From contig MEQB01000019.1 of NCBI GenBank assembly GCA_001770015.1, positions 1 through 51,760 of the forward strand: a stretch of 51,760 bases of DNA, read 5' to 3'. How positions within the stretch are numbered: position 1 is the first letter of the stretch; each line of letters begins with the position of its first letter. Both the position numbers and the translations under genes were made by a program. Under the pieces are notes generated by a model that made no database searches, was not told the DNA's origin, and saw only the letters and a program-made list of their open reading frames with translations. Below, in pieces: positions 28,883 to 38,275 of the stretch. This DNA is from Bdellovibrionales bacterium RIFOXYC1_FULL_37_79 (GTDB lineage: Bacteria > Bdellovibrionota > Bacteriovoracia > Bacteriovoracales > Bacteriovoracaceae).

Positions 28883-30187
28883 TTATTTAAATCTTACAGT
28901 GAAGGCAGGCAATTCTTCCTCTACCCCCTCCTTCCACGCAAACTTAGTACAATTCTCATTATAGATATTTCTGGTAAATACCCCTAAGGCCCTATTCCCA
29001 TTCCCGGCAGCCTCAATGGTTTTAATCAGAATGCTTCCATCGGGTTGTTTTTCATACTTCATAAAAATAAATATGTGCCCTTTATATACGATAATATCAC
29101 CATATTTAAGCTGAGTCTCACATACTATTTTCTCGAGATTAAAATGCTTTTTAATAATAGCTTGGGCATTTTCCGCCCTTATCCCTTCTCTGGGAAACTG
29201 AGTTGCTACGTCTAGAAAATCTGAAGTTACCAATTTAAACTTCCCTTCCATGGGGACTTTAAAAGCATCCCTGTCTTCAAAACTTCCTTCCCCAAATGCA
29301 CAATATTGGATAAAAGCAGAACAATCCATGCTACTAGGTAACTTATTACTCTTACTCAAATTAAAATCATAACTTTTAGCGCTAAGAAAATATCCATCAT
29401 GTGTGATATATTCGAATTTTAGTCGATCGGTATCATTTTTAAATTCTTGGCTTGGAACTTTAATCCCTATTTGCATTTTTTTTGCAAAATCTTGAAAACC
29501 CTTTATGTTTTTATTAGAGAGATAATGATTTCTAATTAATTCAAAAAGAATGACTTTTGAAATACCAGGAAGAAAATTGTTTTCTTGCGAACTTAACCCA
29601 ATAAAATAATCAGATCCTTTCACTTGATCAAGGAGATATTGGATGGGAGAAACTTTTTCGTTTAATACTTCATACCCCGGACGTTTATACATTGGTTGAG
29701 ACACTTTATCTTGTTCAATAGATCCGGTTAAAGATGCTCTCATCAAAGTCATCGGACCTTGTTTATTAAAATATAAATATGTTAATCCTTTGCCCGGCTT
29801 AACTCCTGATAAGAACTCATATAAATATCCCGGCATAAACAAGGACTCAAAAGCTTTAATTTGAGATTTTTTATCAAGAGAAAGCAGTCCAATTTTTTTA
29901 ATTTCATTATCAATTAATTGAAAATCGTTATGCCTTTTTTCTTTAAAGATTTTCAGTATTGTATCAACACATTCTTCAAATTTTTCCTGTTGTTGATTGA
30001 CGATCTTATTCATCGTTTTAATTTGCATTTCTGGAGAAAGGGAATCTAATTTTAGAGGACAAGATTCAGTTAATAACGCATTATTTAGTGATTTTTCCCG
30101 ATACGATTGTACCTCCTGACAATTTGGCAAGGAGCAAGGTTCCGAGTAAGTTTTAATTGAAAACAATAAAATAAATAAAAAAAGCAT
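28883..30187 (-). CDS. secreted NlpC/P60-like cysteine peptidase
   Basis: A 434-residue exported protein: signal peptide MLFLFILLFSIKTYS, then about 265 residues with no recognised domain, then an NlpC/P60-like papain fold. Cys289 lies in SMDCSAFIQY and His371 in LKYGDIIVYKGHIFIFM, matching the D-C-S-x-F and G-D-x(6)-H-x-x-I patterns of these amidases, which cut peptidoglycan stem peptides or related amide bonds. The start at 30187 is chosen because AGAG precedes it and it gives a clean signal peptide; an ATG 21 bases upstream is possible. The N-terminal region may set substrate choice. Confidence 0.72.
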   Translation of the reverse strand: MLFLFILLFSIKTYSEPCSLPNCQEVQSYREKSLNNALLTESCPLKLDSLSPEMQIKTMNKIVNQQQEKFEECVDTILKIFKEKRHNDFQLIDNEIKKIGLLSLDKKSQIKAFESLFMPGYLYEFLSGVKPGKGLTYLYFNKQGPMTLMRASLTGSIEQDKVSQPMYKRPGYEVLNEKVSPIQYLLDQVKGSDYFIGLSSQENNFLPGISKVILFELIRNHYLSNKNIKGFQDFAKKMQIGIKVPSQEFKNDTDRLKFEYITHDGYFLSAKSYDFNLSKSNKLPSSMDCSAFIQYCAFGEGSFEDRDAFKVPMEGKFKLVTSDFLDVATQFPREGIRAENAQAIIKKHFNLEKIVCETQLKYGDIIVYKGHIFIFMKYEKQPDGSILIKTIEAAGNGNRALGVFTRNIYNENCTKFAWKEGVEEELPAFTVRFK

Positions 30188-30315
30188 TATTTCTCTGCAC
30201 TCTACCATTTCTGCTACATTATATCTGGTAATATTTTTGTTTTCAACAAGTCCTAAATTACCCTCTAAGATTGAAGAGCTTTTTTTATATTGTAAACTAA
30301 ATCAGTCCTCTATTC

Positions 30316-31161
30316 TCATCTAGACACTTGAAGTTTGGAAGATTTGACAACAATTCCTATCATCATCACCACCATAAGTAGTAATCCCCACTTTGAAAAA
30401 TCAAATAGTAAATACCAAAGGGGCGTACCCTTTTTTAATATCTCCAAGGATTCCACCCAAATAACCTCACAGGCTCCATTCCCCGTATCAGTTCGGGTCA
30501 GACTGGAATTACGCCAGCCACTCTCGTTGTTCAAACTGGTATAATTGGCCAGAGCCCCTTTTATTTTTATCTGGTCCCCTACTTTTACGTGGGCAATTTT
30601 TTTTCTTATTTCATCACTTCTTGTAATTAAATGATTATTAGAAATTTCATCAAATTCAAAATTTATCCCCGGGGGATAACGAACATTACACGTCCAGGAA
30701 ACATTCCAAAATTTAACTTTATGAAAATCATTATTAATTAAATTATTTCCCCAGATCACACACAAATCCTTCGTATCAAAAGATTTGCTATCATGATAAA
30801 TATCACCAAACCCAGAAGGATTATTATGGGATACCACCAATCCTGATATTTCATAATCTTGAACGGGCTTGATGAGATATTGAACCCCCATATAATTTAA
30901 GGTAATTTCTTTTTTATCAGTTTCAGTTTGTAAGGGTTGTTTATACAAATCAGCATTGATTTTTTTATAGTCAACCAGTGAGCCTTTCAAAAAAAAGGAT
31001 ATGAAAAAAAGAATGCCCAAGCATGCAATGGCCATCTTTACTTTAAAAAGCATGGCCTTATAAGCAAGTATTTTTTGCTCATTCCTTTTATTTCGCATTT
31101 CTTCTAAAGCTTTTTGTTGCTTTTTCAATGCAATTTGTTTTGCGTTACTTGATTCATTCAT
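30316..31161 (-). CDS. two-TM conserved membrane protein with extracytoplasmic beta domain
   Basis: A 281-residue protein: a basic, coiled N-terminal segment (about 1-40), TM1 at about 44-62 (MAIACLGILFFISFFL), an extracytoplasmic beta-rich domain, and TM2 near the C terminus (WGLLLMVVMMIGIVV). The domain has PPGINFEFDEISNNHLI, VKVGDQIKIKGALANY (OB-like strand) and SSLTRTDTGNGACEVIWVE. I recall a widespread uncharacterised membrane family with this pattern but cannot name it. The frame is open 37 codons further, but ATG 31161 begins the plausible protein. Confidence 0.6.
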   Translation of the reverse strand: MNESSNAKQIALKKQQKALEEMRNKRNEQKILAYKAMLFKVKMAIACLGILFFISFFLKGSLVDYKKINADLYKQPLQTETDKKEITLNYMGVQYLIKPVQDYEISGLVVSHNNPSGFGDIYHDSKSFDTKDLCVIWGNNLINNDFHKVKFWNVSWTCNVRYPPGINFEFDEISNNHLITRSDEIRKKIAHVKVGDQIKIKGALANYTSLNNESGWRNSSLTRTDTGNGACEVIWVESLEILKKGTPLWYLLFDFSKWGLLLMVVMMIGIVVKSSKLQVSR

Positions 31162-31272
31162 GAGTAGTTGACCTTTTTGATTTGACAAAAAAACAATCCC
31201 TGCCCTTATAAATATATTCTCTCTACATACCGATAGGCAAGTCAAGCTGTTGCCAAGGGTTAAAATAACCAT

Positions 31273-32055
31273 ATGAAAAATCTTAAATTTATACTACTAA
31301 GTCTTTTGCTTTATTCATCTTGCTTATATGCATTTAATACTTCCAACTGGAATAAGTTTTTAGATAATTTAATAATGATTATCATAAGGGCGGAATATCC
31401 CCACCAATATGCCAAACCATTGCTAAATTCTATTTTTAAAGTCAGCGATTTTAAAACGCTGACCAAAAAATACGCATACATCTCCGTATCAATACAAACC
31501 CAGCATTCGCAAAACAAGCTGGTAAGTCGCATGGTTGCTGATTATCCAAACCCCTGTGAATTTTTCAAAGAAATGATGCTTGAATTTTATAGCGATCGTA
31601 ATCTGATAGATAATAAATATCGGGATATTACCTTAACCTTTGACGGATTTTCACCGGAAATAGTCCGATTTTTACACACTCAAGACAAAAATACATCCAC
31701 CCATAAATTTTTTTTCGACAAAGAAAAAATTGTCATCGTGCTTAACCAGGATTTTTTTATAAATAATAATCAGCTTTTAAAAGATGGCTTTAAATATTGT
31801 TCCATGAATTCCGGACAACGACTACTTGCTAAAGCCGAAAAATGGTTTCCCCCTCAACTGGCTTACCCTTCTCAAACAGTTATCCAGCGCCACGCCGCCA
31901 TCGCTGAACAAAACCGGTTTGTTGGTAAGATAGAGGAGTCTTCTTCCAATCCAACCACGCCCAGTCCATCGGCAAAAGAACAGTTGCCGCCCTCTTTACC
32001 TGCCAACAAAGATAGCGATAAAACTGGCCCGGTACAAGTCAAAACGAATCGCTAA
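31273..32055 (+). CDS. secreted protein with Pro/Ser-rich tail, function unknown
   Basis: A 260-residue protein with signal peptide MKNLKFILLSLLLYSSCLYA. The mature domain (about 21-215) is mixed alpha/beta with no recognised motif. The last 40 residues are low-complexity (SSSNPTTPSPSAKEQLPPSLP), typical of a flexible tail. Divergent from the two-TM membrane protein gene 111 bases away. Confidence 0.6.
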   Translation: MKNLKFILLSLLLYSSCLYAFNTSNWNKFLDNLIMIIIRAEYPHQYAKPLLNSIFKVSDFKTLTKKYAYISVSIQTQHSQNKLVSRMVADYPNPCEFFKEMMLEFYSDRNLIDNKYRDITLTFDGFSPEIVRFLHTQDKNTSTHKFFFDKEKIVIVLNQDFFINNNQLLKDGFKYCSMNSGQRLLAKAEKWFPPQLAYPSQTVIQRHAAIAEQNRFVGKIEESSSNPTTPSPSAKEQLPPSLPANKDSDKTGPVQVKTNR

Positions 32056-32084
32056 AGACCAAATCCTATTTTTAGAAAAACTTT

Positions 32085-32801
32085 TTATTTTTTCTTGGAA
32101 TAATAAGCCTTGAGGGAATCAAACCATCCACTGGCCATCTTTTTATTGCCCGAATCATTGGGATGAAGTCCATCAAAGAGATCAGCTTTCGGATTCATTT
32201 TACTGTAAAGATCTACAAAAATAACTGGAGACTCCTCCGTTGATTTTTCTTTGCAAAAAACACTTAATCTGCTGTTATACTCTCTGGTCTTATCATCAAT
32301 GTTGGCGTGAAAAGTATCCGGTATCACTCCCGCTATAAAAATAACCACGCTAGGCTTGGCGGTTCTTAAATAATCGACAATCTTATCCATTTCGCCAACC
32401 GTCCCCTCAATACTCTGACCTGCTCCCAAATCGTTAGTACCCAAATGAATAAGCGCAACATCAGGAGTATAAGTGTTTGCCCATCCACCTATATGCTTCA
32501 AAATTCGATCCGTAGTCCATCCCTCATGGCCCTCGTGGTCCACATCAAAATCCCGATGTGGGCAGCCACTGACACCAGGCTCAGTTTGATTCACTTTCGT
32601 GTTCATGCTTCCGACAAAATCAAATTGAGGAAGACTTGACTTTGAAAGCATCCCCCATAAAAAGCACCTATAGGTTGGGGCATTAACTGCTCCCCGGGTA
32701 ATTGAGTCCCCTATTGGCATAAGTTTAAGCGAGGCAGCGTTTGATAAATTTATATTAAAAAATAAAAATACCGCCAGCACCATAATATAATTTTTTTTCA
32801 T
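32085..32801 (-). CDS. secreted SGNH/GDSL-type esterase
   Basis: A 238-residue exported hydrolase: signal peptide ending NLSNAA, then block I PIGDSITRG (Ser nucleophile), block III HLGTNDLG (Asn) and block V FDGLHPNDSG (Asp and His). The HEGHEGWTTDRI segment between is typical of the CE3-like acetylxylan esterase branch. Acts on ester-linked acetyl or acyl groups of polysaccharides or lipids; the exact substrate is unknown. AAAGGAG seven bases before the ATG supports the start. Confidence 0.88.
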   Translation of the reverse strand: MKKNYIMVLAVFLFFNINLSNAASLKLMPIGDSITRGAVNAPTYRCFLWGMLSKSSLPQFDFVGSMNTKVNQTEPGVSGCPHRDFDVDHEGHEGWTTDRILKHIGGWANTYTPDVALIHLGTNDLGAGQSIEGTVGEMDKIVDYLRTAKPSVVIFIAGVIPDTFHANIDDKTREYNSRLSVFCKEKSTEESPVIFVDLYSKMNPKADLFDGLHPNDSGNKKMASGWFDSLKAYYSKKK

Positions 32802-33060
32802 AAGGGAGCTCCTTTAGAAAATACAAGAACATCTATCAATTATATCCTAAAAATCATTTGAATAAATTTTTTACACCCTAATAAAATCATTTTTTTCAAA
32901 TTAACAGGTAATTACCTACTCTTTTACTCAGCTTAGATAATTTATTTTAATGCCCATATTTTGAGGCAATAATATAATATTACTTTGAAATGACAGGTAT
33001 AATTACTACTTAACTGGATGGAGTCATAAACAGTATTCCAAAAGCAGGAGCTAAAAAATA

Positions 33061-34941
33061 ATGGAAAACACTATTCGGGTATTACATGTTGACTGTACCA
33101 CTGGTTTTTATAAACATACACGCTACCAAGTAGGTGAATATTTTGGACCTATTGATTTGGGCCTGCATCTGGCAGGAAAATATCAAACTTTAAATATTGG
33201 TACCGGACTCTTAGCCGGATCGATTTTACCCGGATCAAATCGATTATTTTTTACTGGATTTTCCCCCTGCTGGGGTGGTTTTTATATTTCGTCTATGGGC
33301 GGAGCAGGATTGGTATTTGATAATCTCGGTATTAACATGCTTTGTCTGAGGGGAAAATCTTCAACTCCATCAATCCTCTATTTAAATCGCTTACACGGAG
33401 AGGAGATTCAAGTTCAAATCCATCCGATTGATAACCTTGAAGCAATCTGGCACCAAGACAAATCGGGTGTCTATGCCCTCCAAGAACATGTTTTAAATCT
33501 TTTTAAGGACAAATATCCGAATGATCCTAGAATTTTATGTACCGGACCCGCCAGTGCGCTCACCGATTTCGGGGCAATTTGTTCAGCTCCCATAAAAAAA
33601 GGAAAAATAACCAGCTTTGATACATGGGCCGGACGTGGTGGATTTGGTTCCAAATTATTCAGAGAAAATCAAATTGCCGCTATTATTTACGGAGGCACTT
33701 TTATAGATGATGATTTAAGGGACCGTCAGGTGGTGGATGAATGGTTTATCCAAAAATACAATAAAAAATTAAGCGCCAAAGATGTAGAAGGTACCATCAA
33801 ATACCGGTACGATCCCCAATTTAACACCGGTGGAACATTTGGAGTCAACTACACTACCCTCAAGGGAAAAATTCTCTTCAAAAATTATAACAGTATTTAC
33901 CTGGATGAGACCAAACGCGAGGAGATTCATAAAAAGCTCATCGTTGACCATTATCTCAAGCAATTCAACGAAGACACCATTGCCACCAAAAGCCACGGAA
34001 CTTGTGGTGAACCCTGTGTAGCCGTTTGTAAAAAGACTAAGGGACCTTACAAAAAAGATTATGAACCCTATCAAACCCTGGGCCCTCTGTGCTGTATCTT
34101 CGACCAAAACGCCGCTGAGAAATTAAATCACCACGTTGACAGCATGGGATTTGATGCCATCTCCGCAGGAGGCGTCCTCGCCTGGTTACTTGATTGTATT
34201 GATAAAAATATACTAACACCCGCCGAGCTAGGCATATCAGGTCGTCCCCAATTTGATCTGGAAAATTTTGATATTATCAAGGATTCCTTGCACAACTGTA
34301 ATCTGGCCATCGAACTGGTTGACTCCATCCTAAGAAAAAATGGCGGAATTGATCTATCACAAGGTGCCCGAAAATTTGGCAGAAAATTATCCAAGCAAAA
34401 AGGAATTAATATCCTTGATCATTTTCTCTTTACCGCCAACGCCCGGAATGGATGGATGGTTCCCAATCAATATTGGACTCCTGGTGTATTATCCCCTATG
34501 CCGATAATGGGCAAATATTATAATTTTTATGGTTATGAATATATGCCTCCAAGAGTGTTAGGTCAGGTCAATGCGGATAGAATGATCAAAGAAATCATGG
34601 TGGACAATGCAGGTATGTGCAGATTTCATAGAACCTGGGCAGAAAACATGATGCCCGAAATTATTGACAAACTTTTTCAAAAAGGTGAGGAATATAAAAA
34701 AAGGGCCAGGGAAACCGCCAGTCGGATCAATGGCAGAAACTCATCTTCGCTATGGGAATCACAACTAAATATCAATTTTATTATCGCCTATTTAAAAAGA
34801 CAAAAAGAAGTTGAAAAGGTTTCTAGCGTTGACCTTGATAACTGGATAAAAAAATTTAATGATAATCCCAAAGAAGCGTCTATTGAATATTGGTTTGAAA
34901 TTAGAAAGGGCATCCATGAAGTACTAGTGGAATATAATTAA
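33061..34941 (+). CDS. aldehyde:ferredoxin oxidoreductase family enzyme
   Basis: A 626-residue enzyme of the tungsten (or molybdenum) bis-pterin AOR family, which oxidises aldehydes to acids with ferredoxin as acceptor. The N-terminal domain has NIGTGLLAGSILPGSNRLFFTGFSP and WAGRGGFGSKLFRENQIAAIIYGG (cofactor domain). The [4Fe-4S] ligands are Cys315, Cys319 and Cys323 (CGEPCVAVC) and Cys520 in DNAGMCRFH. The first spacing is three residues rather than the two of Pyrococcus AOR. AGGAG precedes the ATG. It stands alone with no ferredoxin or pterin gene nearby; the physiological substrate is unknown. Such enzymes are mostly known from anaerobes. Confidence 0.88.
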   Translation: MENTIRVLHVDCTTGFYKHTRYQVGEYFGPIDLGLHLAGKYQTLNIGTGLLAGSILPGSNRLFFTGFSPCWGGFYISSMGGAGLVFDNLGINMLCLRGKSSTPSILYLNRLHGEEIQVQIHPIDNLEAIWHQDKSGVYALQEHVLNLFKDKYPNDPRILCTGPASALTDFGAICSAPIKKGKITSFDTWAGRGGFGSKLFRENQIAAIIYGGTFIDDDLRDRQVVDEWFIQKYNKKLSAKDVEGTIKYRYDPQFNTGGTFGVNYTTLKGKILFKNYNSIYLDETKREEIHKKLIVDHYLKQFNEDTIATKSHGTCGEPCVAVCKKTKGPYKKDYEPYQTLGPLCCIFDQNAAEKLNHHVDSMGFDAISAGGVLAWLLDCIDKNILTPAELGISGRPQFDLENFDIIKDSLHNCNLAIELVDSILRKNGGIDLSQGARKFGRKLSKQKGINILDHFLFTANARNGWMVPNQYWTPGVLSPMPIMGKYYNFYGYEYMPPRVLGQVNADRMIKEIMVDNAGMCRFHRTWAENMMPEIIDKLFQKGEEYKKRARETASRINGRNSSSLWESQLNINFIIAYLKRQKEVEKVSSVDLDNWIKKFNDNPKEASIEYWFEIRKGIHEVLVEYN

Positions 34942-34953
34942 CAACTTTTTAAA

Positions 34954-36624
34954 CTACTCACTGATAGGCTCCAACAAGGTCATGGCCCTTCTTTTAAAGA
35001 TCTCCTCTTGGGCATCCTTGGCTTCCAGATTATCCAGATACTTTTGCAATTTACCCCTAATCTCTTTTTTAGCTTCCTCATCTTCAATATTAAAATTCAT
35101 TCTCATTTCAAGAGCACTCAAGGCTGCATCCTTATTCACCATACTGGATTCATCCCCTCCAACATTCATCAGGGTATTCATCAGAATTTCCAAAGCTTTT
35201 GGATCCTTAACAAAACGCAAATTGGAAAGCCCGTCAGGGGTACTGATATCTACCAAATTAAGCAGTTCAATTGCTCCCGCATTCCCCAACGCATCTTCCA
35301 CCACTAGCAGCCTTGCATCGTTATCCTTTCGGTAAGTCTCATGAATTTTCAACAAATCATCAATTAAAATCTGGCTTTGCTCAGGAGATTCGTTGGCAGC
35401 AGATCTGGCTATTGATCCTCTCATTAAAAACCCGGTATCCGACATCTGGTTTCTTAAAAAATTCATGGTATTGGGGTTGGGATTAGTTTCTTGCATAAGT
35501 AGCTGCATAATCCTCTCGGACACTGCCGCTTCATTTTTCTCTGCAAAATAGTTAGAAAGCTCCACCACAAAATCCTGAATTTCGGGTACAATCGGTTTTG
35601 CCAAAACTGGCATCAGCGCCTGAAACAGTTTAGAGTCAGGTGGCATTTTTTTTAATTCATTAATAAGAAAAGTCAGACTATCGATTTTATTAATTTCGAT
35701 AAAGGCCCGCAAGGTTAAGAAATCTTCGTTGGTCAACAGCCCCTTATCATCCAATTGTATAGATTGAAAAAAGATTGCAATATGCTTATTACGAATTCGT
35801 TTTTTCATGTTGGCAATATGGGCCGCCTTGAAATCAAAATTATAGGATAAATCCGTTTTAATCATCCGCTTTTCAACATGTTTCAATTGATTCACATCCC
35901 GCAGCTCATCACACTTCAAAAGAGACTCCTTATTCCAGTCTATTTGGGACGACATGACCGACTGCAGATGGTTTTGCAAGATCATCCTCTCCTCTCCCTC
36001 CAATTTCTTGAAGGGGACGTAATTGAAGGATCCTTCCAAATCAAATGGCATCTTGACGCTTTTCTTCCTTATAACCAGAGCCTCCTCACTCTTATTCAAA
36101 GGCTTTACGTCGTAATAAACCTCCCCAAAAAACTCTTTTCTACGCTCTGAACGACTTGGAAAAGTCAAATACGAGGCAATCTGTTTGATAGCATTCCCGG
36201 GAAGCTCACTTTTTTGCGCTGGCATTTCCAGCCAGACTTTAAACCGGTGATTATAGGAAAGAAAAAAAGGAGAACGCATTTGATATGCTTGCGTGACCAC
36301 GCCGTTTATTTTTACAAAATTCTTATCATCATATATTTTGACGACATGATGTTTAATCCCGTTTAACTTAAAAAAATAAAGTAACAAACTTCCCGAATTG
36401 ATATTTTCCACGAGAATACTTTCGGTGGCATCAATAAAATTCTCTCCCTTGGAGACAATTTTAAATTTTACGCTATAACAACTTTTGTTTTGAGGTTCGC
36501 TGGAACCAGATTGAAATGTCGCCAGATATTTATAAACCGTTGGTAATAATATAGCTAAAATTAAAAAAGCCCCAAAGGTTATAACAAACCGTTTCTTAGT
36601 CAAAATACTCTTTACAAAAATCAT
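34954..36624 (-). CDS. membrane-anchored HEAT-like protein, possibly lipid-transfer-like
   Basis: A 556-residue protein with one N-terminal membrane anchor (about 13-34). Residues ~48-220 are beta-rich; the rest is helical repeats, with VVEDALGNAGAIELLNLV near 450. The order beta-barrel then helical bundle and the A-L-G-N-A-G phrase recall the N-terminal half of eukaryotic large lipid-transfer proteins (vitellogenin type), but this is only a resemblance by eye. It follows the beta-rich secreted gene by 32 bases on the same strand, so they likely work as a pair. It converges on the AOR gene. Confidence 0.5.
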   Translation of the reverse strand: MIFVKSILTKKRFVITFGAFLILAILLPTVYKYLATFQSGSSEPQNKSCYSVKFKIVSKGENFIDATESILVENINSGSLLLYFFKLNGIKHHVVKIYDDKNFVKINGVVTQAYQMRSPFFLSYNHRFKVWLEMPAQKSELPGNAIKQIASYLTFPSRSERRKEFFGEVYYDVKPLNKSEEALVIRKKSVKMPFDLEGSFNYVPFKKLEGEERMILQNHLQSVMSSQIDWNKESLLKCDELRDVNQLKHVEKRMIKTDLSYNFDFKAAHIANMKKRIRNKHIAIFFQSIQLDDKGLLTNEDFLTLRAFIEINKIDSLTFLINELKKMPPDSKLFQALMPVLAKPIVPEIQDFVVELSNYFAEKNEAAVSERIMQLLMQETNPNPNTMNFLRNQMSDTGFLMRGSIARSAANESPEQSQILIDDLLKIHETYRKDNDARLLVVEDALGNAGAIELLNLVDISTPDGLSNLRFVKDPKALEILMNTLMNVGGDESSMVNKDAALSALEMRMNFNIEDEEAKKEIRGKLQKYLDNLEAKDAQEEIFKRRAMTLLEPISE

Positions 36625-36656
36625 AAATTAATAACTCAGCTTAAGACCACCAGAAT

Positions 36657-38048
36657 CTATTGCAGTTTGTTCTTCACTTCCCAAACAGATGTAGCTGGAA
36701 TAAATTTATTAAATACATACCCGCTGGTGGAAACACCACCCCAATCAAAAATCTTCACTCCCCATTTTTTCCAACGAAATCCTAAAAATTTAGGGACACG
36801 GATTTTTGCGTAGGCACCCACCCATCCACTAAGAGCAGATAAAGTATCCAGTCCAGAAATTTGAACACTATAGGCCAAATACTCTCCCTGAGGGCCGGGA
36901 GTAGAAGCAATACCATTAAACCCATAGACATCTATATCATTATTTAGAAAGGTCAAGTGACCTTCCACACCTGCTTTCGCTATCCAAGCATCAAGTCCCG
37001 CATCCACATAGCCAGAAGTATTAATAATCGGCCTAACCCGACCATTGGCCCACATGGAAACCACTCGGGCACCCATTTGAAAGCTGGCATTTCCCTGAAC
37101 TCCTGCGGAAACTGAAAGAGTAAGTGGCCCAATCGGAAAAGGAATCGTTATGCCTTTTTCAATAGCGGCAATTGGCACACTGTCTTCCACCCTTATATCA
37201 GCACCTTTCTTAGGATTGGAATAAAGCTTATTACCCAGATAATAAACATTTCCATTATAACTGACATCACCACTAAGTGGTGCAGTCAAAGTTGCATCGG
37301 CTTTCAACAAATCAAATTTATTTCCAAAGAGGGCCACAAAAAATGAAGCATTATTAAGCCCGTCAACCCGCGCCCCGGCAGGTATTCCAATTCGACAAAT
37401 GGAATTGCCACCTACTTTGGGAACGTAGGTTTTATAGCAAGCTTCTGCCTTGGAACCTACCGCAAAAATAGCGGCATCTCCCAGATCCATCGTATAGGGA
37501 TAACATTCCACTGTCTGAATGCCAATTCCGTCTGGTCTGCAATAACCCATCACCGGAAGTTGATCTTTTTTGGCCTTGGCTGCCTCAAAGAAAACATCCA
37601 TTTGAACTGCATTCAAACCAGGATTACCTTGAGGTTTGTGCTTCATTTTTACAATATTTCCCTTGCGATCCAGATCGCTAGCGGTCTTACATGGACCGGC
37701 AATAACAATAGAGTCATTAGTATTGCTATTTAAACTGAGTCCGCATTGAGAACTTGAATATTTTTCGGCATCAGTCATTTGATTAAAAAAATCGTTAGAT
37801 GGCACTGATTCAGTTTGCGTGCTACCTTCTTCCACAGGGGCCAAAAAATTCGGTCCTAATTGTCCATTACCGTTAGGATCACCAAAGGACTGAACCTTTT
37901 TCCAAAAATCAAATGCCTTAATCGGATGGGTTCCATCGCACTGTTTGGTGTAACAAAAGCCACTTGGAATGTTAGCGCCAAATGCCGTTGAAAGATTTAT
38001 TAGATTAGTTAAAGCAAAAAATAATAATGCCAAGTTTAAATAATTCAT
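36657..38048 (-). CDS. secreted beta-rich protein, function unknown
   Basis: A 463-residue protein with signal peptide MNYLNLALLFFALTNLINLSTAFG. The mature part has several Cys pairs and a long glycine-rich, alternating beta region (about 200-450), as in outer-membrane or lipid-binding beta structures. It ends without the usual C-terminal aromatic of a beta-barrel. GAGGAG lies upstream of the ATG. First gene of a two-gene unit with the HEAT-like protein. Confidence 0.55.
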   Translation of the reverse strand: MNYLNLALLFFALTNLINLSTAFGANIPSGFCYTKQCDGTHPIKAFDFWKKVQSFGDPNGNGQLGPNFLAPVEEGSTQTESVPSNDFFNQMTDAEKYSSSQCGLSLNSNTNDSIVIAGPCKTASDLDRKGNIVKMKHKPQGNPGLNAVQMDVFFEAAKAKKDQLPVMGYCRPDGIGIQTVECYPYTMDLGDAAIFAVGSKAEACYKTYVPKVGGNSICRIGIPAGARVDGLNNASFFVALFGNKFDLLKADATLTAPLSGDVSYNGNVYYLGNKLYSNPKKGADIRVEDSVPIAAIEKGITIPFPIGPLTLSVSAGVQGNASFQMGARVVSMWANGRVRPIINTSGYVDAGLDAWIAKAGVEGHLTFLNNDIDVYGFNGIASTPGPQGEYLAYSVQISGLDTLSALSGWVGAYAKIRVPKFLGFRWKKWGVKIFDWGGVSTSGYVFNKFIPATSVWEVKNKLQ

Positions 38049-38275
38049 AATTGCAAACTCTCCTCGATTAATAATTTTAAGGTGTTAACGATCGCAAATA
38101 AGTAACATATAAAAGATAGACCAACAATAGGTTTGAATTTTTAATAATGTGTTAATCATTAAACATAACTAGCTAATATTAATACCAAATTATTTATTTT
38201 ATTATCTTATTTTAACACTTCTTGTGCTAGGCTTTTATTAGTATCAACTCCAACCCCAAAACCAGGTTGTCCAAA

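Noticed and set aside
32998-33003. TATAAT as a -10 box for the AOR gene
   Set aside because: No -35 hexamer at a fitting distance; TATAAT is common by chance in this AT-rich DNA.
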